Below are positions 7,024-11,507 of a stretch of 11,507 nt of DNA, in pieces. Source of the DNA: UBA9865 sp035647835 (GTDB taxonomy: Bacteria > Bacillota > Dethiobacteria > Dethiobacterales > Dethiobacteraceae); assembly GCA_035647835.1 (NCBI GenBank), contig DASRMS010000201.1, positions 1 through 11,507 on the forward strand, given 5' to 3'. The position numbers were made by a program, and so were the translations under genes. Numbering within the stretch: the stretch's first letter is position 1; each line of letters opens with the position of its first letter. The notes below the pieces were generated by a model. That model had not been told where the DNA came from and did not search any database. It saw only the letters and a program-made list of their open reading frames with translations.

Positions 7024-8473
7024 AACCGCTGCACCTCCCGTTATTATCATTTTCCTTAATTAATTTCTTGTCAAGAGGGCAATCGTTCACTTCAATAGGG
7101 TATTGCTTATTAAAACAAGCCGTACAAAAACCATCGGGCGCTAAGTTAGTACATTCCAGCATACCTTCAGCACTAAGAAAGCCTAAATAATCAGCCCCAA
7201 TGGCTTCCTTCATTTCCTCCACCGTCATGCGGGCAGCAATTAACTCACCCTTGGAAGAAGTATCAATACCATAAAAGCAGGGAGCAACTACTGGTGGAGA
7301 ACTAATAAGTACGTGCACTTCTTTAGCCCCAGCTTTACGCAGCATCTCAACAATGTGCATCGAGGTAGTACCGCGGACAATAGAATCATCCACCATCACC
7401 ACACGTTTCCCTTCGACAATCTGCCGCACGGCATTAAGTTTAAGACGTACACCTAAAGCACGAATTTCCTGCGCAGGTTTTATGAAAGTGCGGCCGATAT
7501 AACGATTTTTTATAAAACCCATTTCGTAAGGCAAGCCTAACTCTTCTGCTACCCCTGAAGCTGCCGACAGTGAGGAATCGGGTACTCCGGTCACGATATC
7601 TGCCTCTACAGGATGTTCTTGTGCTAAGCGGCGTCCTAAACGTTTCCTGACTAAATGCACATTACGTCCATGAATGTTGCTATCCGGTCGGGCAAAATAA
7701 ATAAATTCAAAAATGCAGAGTGCTTGTTTCGCCGGCTTGGTAAAATATTCGGCATGTACACCGTCTTGATCTATGACCACCAGCTCACCCGGCTCAATAT
7801 CGCGTACAAATTCAGCACCAATGGAATCAAAAGCACATGTTTCTGAAGCCAAGACGTAACCATGCGATGTTTTGCCAAGTGACAGGGGACGAAAACCATG
7901 CGGGTCACGAGCGCCAATTAATTTGTTTGGCGTCATCAGCAAATAAGTATGCGCACCCTGTAAAGAAAGCAGCGATTTCTTGACAGCAGCTACGATATCT
8001 GTTTCTCCTGAACGGGCTATCAAGTGAGCCATTACTTCACTGTCACTAGTAGTTTGAAAAATTGATCCTTCATTTTCTAGCTGTAACCGCAGCTGCTGTC
8101 CATTGACCAGCTGTCCGTTATGCACTATGGCTAGATGACCATTGCGGTAACGCATCATCAACGGTTGGACATTAGCCGGCAAGCTAGAAACATCAGCGGC
8201 ATAAAGTACATGGCCTACAGCGATCTGCCCCTGCAGACGCTTGAATTTACTAGTGTCCTGAAAAACTTCAGAGACCAATCCTACGCCCTTTTCTCCATTA
8301 ATTGCTTTACCGTTAGCTACGGCAATACCAGCACTTTCCTGACCACGATGCTGCAGTGCATAGAGTCCATAATAGGTAAGTTGAGCCACGTCACTGTCTG
8401 GCGCATAAATTCCTATCACACCACATTCTTCATGCAGCTTATCTGCTTCAAGATCTGTTACTTCAAATCCCAT
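7007..8473 (-). CDS. purF: Amidophosphoribosyltransferase, Bacillus-type with [4Fe-4S] ligands
   Basis: The product catalyses the committed step, moving glutamine amide nitrogen to PRPP. The start MGFEVTDLEADK follows AGGAGG by 7 bases and gives 488 residues. C17 (HEEC17GVIGIY) is the nucleophile exposed by removal of a 16-residue propeptide. Cluster ligands correspond to C253, C399, C450 and C453. The PRPP loop is VVMVDDSIVRGTTS (about 358-371), and the oxyanion pair N119-G120 and D144 are present. Odd features: the family motif GHVRYxTAG reads GHVLYAADV (87-95), losing the Arg that holds the glutamine carboxylate, and the C-terminus ends in an extra CSGC tail (481-484). The enzyme is usually feedback-inhibited by purine nucleotides. 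Assignment is firm; full glutaminase activity is less certain. Confidence 0.95.
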   Translation of the reverse strand: MGFEVTDLEADKLHEECGVIGIYAPDSDVAQLTYYGLYALQHRGQESAGIAVANGKAINGEKGVGLVSEVFQDTSKFKRLQGQIAVGHVLYAADVSSLPANVQPLMMRYRNGHLAIVHNGQLVNGQQLRLQLENEGSIFQTTSDSEVMAHLIARSGETDIVAAVKKSLLSLQGAHTYLLMTPNKLIGARDPHGFRPLSLGKTSHGYVLASETCAFDSIGAEFVRDIEPGELVVIDQDGVHAEYFTKPAKQALCIFEFIYFARPDSNIHGRNVHLVRKRLGRRLAQEHPVEADIVTGVPDSSLSAASGVAEELGLPYEMGFIKNRYIGRTFIKPAQEIRALGVRLKLNAVRQIVEGKRVVMVDDSIVRGTTSMHIVEMLRKAGAKEVHVLISSPPVVAPCFYGIDTSSKGELIAARMTVEEMKEAIGADYLGFLSAEGMLECTNLAPDGFCTACFNKQYPIEVNDCPLDKKLIKENDNNGRCSGCVLHV

Positions 8474-8551
8474 GAACGAGCCTCCTGCTAAAACGTTGTT
8501 AGTTAGTTGAGAAACTTGCCTTATCAAACAGCTGATGCTTCTTGTTTGCAG

Positions 8552-9079
8552 TTACACTTCTTGAGCGGCTAAATACTTTCTCCAACCTAGTGCAGAAAGC
8601 TGATCAGCTTTGACTTCCACCTGCTGACGCAATTTTTCTTTATAGTTTACCATCTGCTTGCTTAATGCTTCGTCTGCCGTCGCCAAAATTTGCACGGCCA
8701 ACAAACCAGCGTTTTTAGCACCATTAATGGCGACCGTAGCTACAGGGATGCCTGCAGGCATCTGGACCATTGAGTATAAAGAGTCTGCCCCAGCTAAAGC
8801 CTTGGTTAAAATCGGCACACCAATCACTGGTAGTGTGGTAAAAGCCGCAACCACACCAGCTAAATGGGCAGCACCACCGGCACCGGCAATGATCACACGC
8901 AAACTGCGTGCGGCTGCTGACTGGGCAAACTGTTCCACCCGTGCCGGAGTTCGATGGGCAGACATCACTGCCAGTTCATAGGGCACCTTGAATTCTTCCA
9001 TTATTTCTGCAGCCGCACGCATGACAGGCAAATCAGAATCACTGCCCATAACGATTCCCACCAGGGGTGGTGTTTTCAT
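8552..9079 (-). CDS. purE: N5-carboxyaminoimidazole ribonucleotide mutase (class I PurE)
   Basis: The product rearranges N5-CAIR to CAIR (step 6). I set the start at the ATG of MKTPPLVGIVMGSDSDLPVM, 9 bases after GGGAGGT, giving 175 residues. A longer frame to 9127 has no ribosome site. The signature MGSDSDLPVM, SAHRTP with the catalytic His, and GAGGAAHLAGVVA are intact and look like class I, which normally works with PurK. No purK lies in the window. It is the first biosynthetic gene; 78 bp separate it from purF. It lies 128 bp from the permease stop, with a terminator between. Confidence 0.95.
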   Translation of the reverse strand: MKTPPLVGIVMGSDSDLPVMRAAAEIMEEFKVPYELAVMSAHRTPARVEQFAQSAAARSLRVIIAGAGGAAHLAGVVAAFTTLPVIGVPILTKALAGADSLYSMVQMPAGIPVATVAINGAKNAGLLAVQILATADEALSKQMVNYKEKLRQQVEVKADQLSALGWRKYLAAQEV

Positions 9080-9165
9080 TAATCTTGTACCTCCCGTTAA
9101 TTTAAGTCTGAAGTTAGTTTGTCTCAATTTGTCGCTGAAAAGACTGTCTTTAGCAAAAAACGTGT

Positions 9166-9197
9166 AAAGATAAAGGGGCCGTAGTTATACGACCCCT
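9166..9197 (-). terminator. Modest intrinsic terminator between permease and purE
   Basis: On the minus strand AGGGGTCGTA and TACGGCCCCT pair over 10 bp with one G-U, around a TAAC loop (9174-9197). A broken T-rich tail, TTTATCTTT, follows. It lies 10 bp after the permease stop. It may only partly separate the permease from purEFMNHD. A candidate purE promoter (TTGAGA, 17 bp, TAAATT) exists, but it would start transcription inside the purE ribosome site, so I do not trust it. Confidence 0.6.
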
Positions 9198-9207
9198 GCC
9201 TGTTGTC

Positions 9208-10494
9208 TTAGAGTAAAAAGTATGCAAGTGAAATTACAAAGAGAATATAGCTAAACCAATGTACTTCTTTAGCCCGACCAGCAGCTACTTTCATCAGCGG
9301 GTAGGCAATGAAACCCGCGGAAATCCCACTAGCGATGGAGTAGGAAAATGGCATGATAGCGATGGCTAAAAAGGCAGGAAATGCTTCCGTAAAGTCATTA
9401 AAATCAATTTCAGTTACCGCACCCATCATTAAGACCCCGACAATTATCAATGCTGGTGCTGTTGCTGCACCAGGCACAATTAAAGCCAGCGGCGTAAAGA
9501 AAAGTGCTAAGAGAAAAAGCACACCAGTGGTCACAGCAGTAAGGCCAGTCTTGCCGCCTTCGGAAATACCAGCGGAGGATTCTACATATGTGGTAACAGT
9601 ACTTGTACCTAAACAGGCGCCAAACATCGTGCCAATCGCATCTACAATCATGGCCCCTTTGATCTGCGGTAAACGTCCATCCTTATCCAGGAAACCGGCA
9701 CGAGCGCTAGTACCCATTAAAGTGCCCAGGGTATCAAACATATCAACAAAGACCAGGGAGAATATCACCATAAAGCCCAGTTTGAGGGCACCTGGGAAGT
9801 CCAATTTGAATAAAATAGGTGCTATACTAGCGGGAGCTCCAACTAAATCACCTATCGATTGAGGAATTTGGGTCACACCATTAAACATGCCAATAATCGT
9901 AGAAAGCAGAATCCCGATCAAAATAGCGCCTTTTACTTTTAAGGCCATTAATACAGCAGTAATGAGCAAACCAATTAAAGCTACCATAGGACCTGCTTCT
10001 TTAATATTACCTAAGGCAACGACAGTGGCGGGATTTCCCACAATAATGCCAGCGTTGATTAAACCAATAAGTGCGATAAAGAGACCAATGCCTGCGGCTA
10101 CGGCTCGTTTCATACTAGTGGGAATAGCCTTGTCAATCTGGTCAATTATCCCGAAAACACCAAAGACAAAGAATACGATGCCGGAAATTAGCACAGCTCC
10201 TAGGGCAGCTTCCCAACCATATTGCGGAGCTACAGTAAAGGCAAAAAAAGCATTTAAACCCATACCGGAAGCCAAAGCGAAAGGCAGATTAGTAACAAGA
10301 CCCATTAAAATTGTCGTAATAGCGGCGGCTAAGATTGTAGCTGTAACTAATGCCGGCTTATCCATACCAGTAGCACTAAGCATATCAGGGTTAACAAATA
10401 TAATATAAGCCATGGTCATAAAGGTAGTAATTCCAGCAACAATTTCTGTCCGTGCATTGGTGTTATGTTCTTTCAGTTTAAAGAATTTCTCCAT
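9208..10494 (-). CDS. NCS2/AzgA-type purine permease (hypoxanthine/guanine or adenine)
   Basis: The 428-residue product is a highly hydrophobic multi-pass membrane protein of the NCS2 nucleobase transporter superfamily, AzgA-like branch (PbuG/PbuO-type), which imports purine bases with protons. Seen motifs include NTNARTEIVAGITTFMTMAY at the N-terminus, ASGMGLNAFFAFTV (about 75-88), VDMFDTLGTLMG (mid-protein) and GTSTVTTYVESSAGI. The start follows AAAGGAGG by 8 bases. Its leader carries the tandem guanine-PRPP riboswitch, which strongly supports purine specificity. Sequence alone does not separate guanine/hypoxanthine from adenine transport, so I give no gene symbol. It is followed by a modest terminator and then purE on the same strand. 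Confidence 0.93.
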   Translation of the reverse strand: MEKFFKLKEHNTNARTEIVAGITTFMTMAYIIFVNPDMLSATGMDKPALVTATILAAAITTILMGLVTNLPFALASGMGLNAFFAFTVAPQYGWEAALGAVLISGIVFFVFGVFGIIDQIDKAIPTSMKRAVAAGIGLFIALIGLINAGIIVGNPATVVALGNIKEAGPMVALIGLLITAVLMALKVKGAILIGILLSTIIGMFNGVTQIPQSIGDLVGAPASIAPILFKLDFPGALKLGFMVIFSLVFVDMFDTLGTLMGTSARAGFLDKDGRLPQIKGAMIVDAIGTMFGACLGTSTVTTYVESSAGISEGGKTGLTAVTTGVLFLLALFFTPLALIVPGAATAPALIIVGVLMMGAVTEIDFNDFTEAFPAFLAIAIMPFSYSIASGISAGFIAYPLMKVAAGRAKEVHWFSYILFVISLAYFLL

Positions 10495-10658
10495 TTGGAT
10501 AACCTCCTTTTATTCCTCTCAATAAAGTGGTTAGATACTTAGAAAAGCGACTGCCTGTATCTCTCACCCCCAAATACTAAAAGTCATTTACGCACAATAG
10601 ACAGCAGCGGCAGAATAAATTCAGCAGGGGAACTATCCCAAATATCCTGAACCAATAG
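10495..10658 (-). other. Leader segment between riboswitch terminator and permease start
   Basis: About 160 nt of untranslated leader follow the terminator. Apart from the permease ribosome site AAAGGAGG (10503-10510), I see no ORF with a ribosome site, no strong hairpin and no convincing second promoter. Confidence 0.6.
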
Positions 10659-10711
10659 AAAAGCCCAGACAGGTAGGTCCCTTGGAGTGAAACCTACCCG
10701 ACTGGGCTTTT
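10659..10711 (-). terminator. Riboswitch-controlled intrinsic terminator
   Basis: On the minus strand AAAAGCCCAG (10711-10702) pairs with CTGGGCTTTT (10668-10659) over 10 bp. GGTAGGT (10698-10692) pairs with ACCTACC (10678-10672) over 7 bp above a small internal loop. The tail is TTTTCTATT. Its 5' arm reuses GCCC from the P3-like helix and UAGG from the P1 3' strand of the upstream ykkC-family aptamer. Aptamer folding and termination therefore exclude each other, as expected for an ON switch. Confidence 0.9.
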
Positions 10712-10785
10712 ATCCCTTCGGTGTAGCACATTGTGCCTGCGCCACTTGGACCTGCTCGCAATTGCGACGGAACCCTAGGCGCACT
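10686..10785 (-). promoter_or_regulatory. ykkC-family riboswitch aptamer, best read as PRPP class (subtype 2b)
   Basis: The minus strand carries the ykkC core: CTAGGGTTCCG (10778-10768), then a TCGC-AATT-GCGA hairpin, GGTCC, a GCAC-AAT-GTGC hairpin, and ACACCGAAGGGAT followed by AAAAGCCC (10724-10704). P1 forms from AGUGcgCCUA and UAGGuuuCACU. The family includes guanidine-I, ppGpp, PRPP and nucleotide-diphosphate subtypes. Position directly after a guanine aptamer, in front of purine genes, fits the PRPP subtype, which turns genes on by stabilising P1 and blocking the terminator. The subtype call is mainly from context; the family call rests on the conserved core. Confidence 0.85.
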
Positions 10786-10788
10786 TTC

Positions 10789-10857
10789 CCCCGTAGTCAG
10801 ATAATTTACGGTCATCTGGTAGAAACTTTCAGGCCATATTCCTGAACTTATACGAAG
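10789..10857 (-). promoter_or_regulatory. Guanine-class purine riboswitch aptamer
   Basis: The minus strand shows the purine aptamer: P1 CUUCGUA with UACGGGG, P2 UCAGG/CCUGA around L2 AAUAUGG, J2/3 AAGUUUCUAC, P3 CAGAU/AUCUG around a loop with GACCGUAAA, and J3/1 ACUA. The ligand-pairing base (C74 in xpt numbering) is C at 10796, which selects guanine or hypoxanthine rather than adenine. Only three bases (10786-10788) separate it from the PRPP-type aptamer. Guanine binding is expected to lower expression. Confidence 0.95.
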
Positions 10858-10874
10858 ATATTAAATTCACCTTT

Positions 10875-10903
10875 AGATTATCAGATTCGACATAGCCTGT
10901 CAA
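10875..10903 (-). promoter_or_regulatory. Promoter of the permease/purine transcript
   Basis: A perfect -35, TTGACA (10898-10903), lies upstream of either GATAAT (10877-10882, 15-bp spacer) or TAATCT (10875-10880, 17-bp spacer with an extended TG). Either choice starts transcription just ahead of the guanine aptamer, which begins at 10857. Confidence 0.7.
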
Positions 10904-11161
10904 TAACCATTTATACTATTCCCACTCTCTGTTTTGACTTTTTCACGCGCTCCAGCGGGCTGTTTCACGCGGTTCTAAGGCATTATTTTCAGCTTTATCG
11001 ACGCTTTTTCTCGTCTATTAAGGTCGATAGTACGCTTTTAGTACGGTTTTTTCACGCATCTCAGGCGTTAATTTTGTCTTCACTATTCTAAGTTTTGAAC
11101 TATTATATTCCGCAGAGACTTCTAAATCAATTTTATTATGTTAATATCTCACCTCTCTGCC
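10904..11161. other. Gene-free intergenic stretch with repeated octamers
   Basis: I find no supported ORF here. The octamer TTTCACGC occurs three times on the plus strand (10941-10948, 10963-10970, 11050-11057). TATCGAC (10996-11002) and GTCGATA (11023-11029) are an inverted repeat, and AGTACG is directly repeated at 11029-11034 and 11040-11045. These may be regulator sites serving the two divergent transcripts. A possible plus-strand -10 TATACT (10912-10917) has only a poorly spaced TCGACA (10887-10892, 19 bp) as -35. Confidence 0.4.
11079..11106 (+). promoter_or_regulatory. Candidate promoter for the partial right-edge gene
   Basis: TTCACT (11079-11084), a 16-bp spacer and TATTAT (11101-11106, 5 of 6) would start transcription near 11113. 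That is right at the first arm of an inverted repeat, GCAGAGA (11112-11118) with TCTCTGC (11154-11160). The downstream gene starts at 11239. Confidence 0.4.
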
Positions 11162-11186
11162 ACCGCCTCTTTTGGGGCGGTTTTTT
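11162..11186 (+). terminator. Intrinsic terminator upstream of the right-edge gene
   Basis: ACCGCC (11162-11167) pairs with GGCGGT (11176-11181), and the T-tract runs over 11181-11186. There is no T-tract on the other strand. No plus-strand gene precedes it in the window, so it ends either a small RNA or works as an attenuator 52 bp ahead of the gene at 11239. Confidence 0.75.
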
Positions 11187-11238
11187 ATTGAAGGAAATTT
11201 TCAAAATAAGCATTTAAAAAGAATCCAGGAGGGTCACA

Positions 11239-11507
11239 ATGGAAAATCAATTTTACGATCAACAGTATCTTAAACTCTGCTCTATTGCAGATAAAGAAGG
11301 AAGAGCCTTCGCTCGTACTGCATTAGAATCCTTTGCCGATCGAGAAAGTCTACAAATGTTTTTAAACTCGCTGTTTTACAACCACTCCATTATGGAGAGT
11401 GATCAGTTCGCCGTTTATCTTGGCCTGATGTATGAATTCATCGGGCAGGAAATGCCGGATGATATGGACTGCTATATTGTCATGGATCAAGAGTCCAATA
11501 TCTTTTT
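11239..11507 (+). CDS. Unrecognised protein, N-terminal part, cut by window end
   Basis: An open frame of 89 complete codons starts at an ATG with AGGAGGG (11227-11233) five bases upstream and runs off the window without a stop. The product begins MENQFYDQQYLKLCSIADKE. It is acidic and rich in Phe/Tyr/Met, with no signal peptide or membrane segment, and is therefore probably cytosolic and helical. I recognise no domain. A terminator and an inverted repeat in its leader suggest attenuation. It diverges from the purine transcript. Confidence 0.7.
   Translation, partial: MENQFYDQQYLKLCSIADKEGRAFARTALESFADRESLQMFLNSLFYNHSIMESDQFAVYLGLMYEFIGQEMPDDMDCYIVMDQESNIF

Noticed and set aside
9080..9127. 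N-terminal extension of PurE
   Set aside because: The good GGGAGGT ribosome site and the family N-terminus place the start at 9079.
9353..10408. Two long plus-strand open frames
   Set aside because: They are antisense to the NCS2 permease, low in complexity and have no credible product.
10686..10785. Guanidine-I riboswitch reading of the ykkC core
   Set aside because: Not fully excluded, but no guanidine exporter or carboxylase is nearby, while the guanine aptamer and purine genes fit PRPP.
10633..10815. 60-residue minus-strand open frame
   Set aside because: It runs through the PRPP-type aptamer and the terminator; the RNA structure explains the sequence.
11138..11191. 17-codon leader peptide frame spanning the plus-strand terminator
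   Set aside because: No ribosome binding site and no run of a single regulatory amino acid.

Overview
The window looks like chromosomal DNA of a low-to-mid GC Firmicute (Bacillota), probably Clostridia-like. The support is strong AGGAGG-type ribosome binding sites, a Bacillus-type propeptide/iron-sulfur PurF, a sortase-type C-terminus on a surface protein, intrinsic terminators with T-tracts, and a riboswitch pair known from Firmicutes. I cannot name the species.

Left part (1-2530): a minus-strand promoter and a minus-strand intrinsic terminator bracket about 170 nt with no convincing ORF (about 37-205). This is a candidate small RNA, or the leader of a gene lying left of the window. A plus-strand gene (333-2465) follows. 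It encodes a secreted surface protein with a signal peptide, seven propeller-like units, four InlB B-like repeats, an LPKTS sorting-like motif, a membrane segment and a basic tail. A strong 15-bp hairpin terminator separates it from the convergent purine operon.

Middle (2528-9079, minus strand): a compact operon in the order purE-purF-purM-purN-purH-purD, with overlapping or closely spaced genes. These cover steps 1, 2, 3, 5, 6, 9 and 10 of de novo IMP synthesis. The genes for FGAM synthase (purS/L/Q), purC, purB and purK are not in the window.

Right part (9080-11507): upstream of purE lies an NCS2/AzgA-type purine permease on the same strand, followed by a modest terminator. Its leader holds the most notable element here: a promoter, a guanine-class purine riboswitch, then only three nucleotides later a ykkC-family aptamer best read as PRPP-sensing, and then an overlapping intrinsic terminator. 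This matches the known tandem guanine-PRPP logic gate, in which PRPP favours read-through and guanine favours termination. Purine uptake, and biosynthesis to the extent transcription reads past 9166, would therefore be on when precursor is plentiful and guanine is scarce. To the right is an intergenic stretch with repeated TTTCACGC octamers, then an apparent leader with a terminator, then the start of an unrecognised plus-strand gene cut by the window edge.

I see no mobile element, CRISPR array, tRNA or rRNA. The points most worth checking are the tandem riboswitch, an Arg-to-Leu change in the glutamine-site loop of PurF, and the two gene-free transcription units at 37-239 and 11079-11186.
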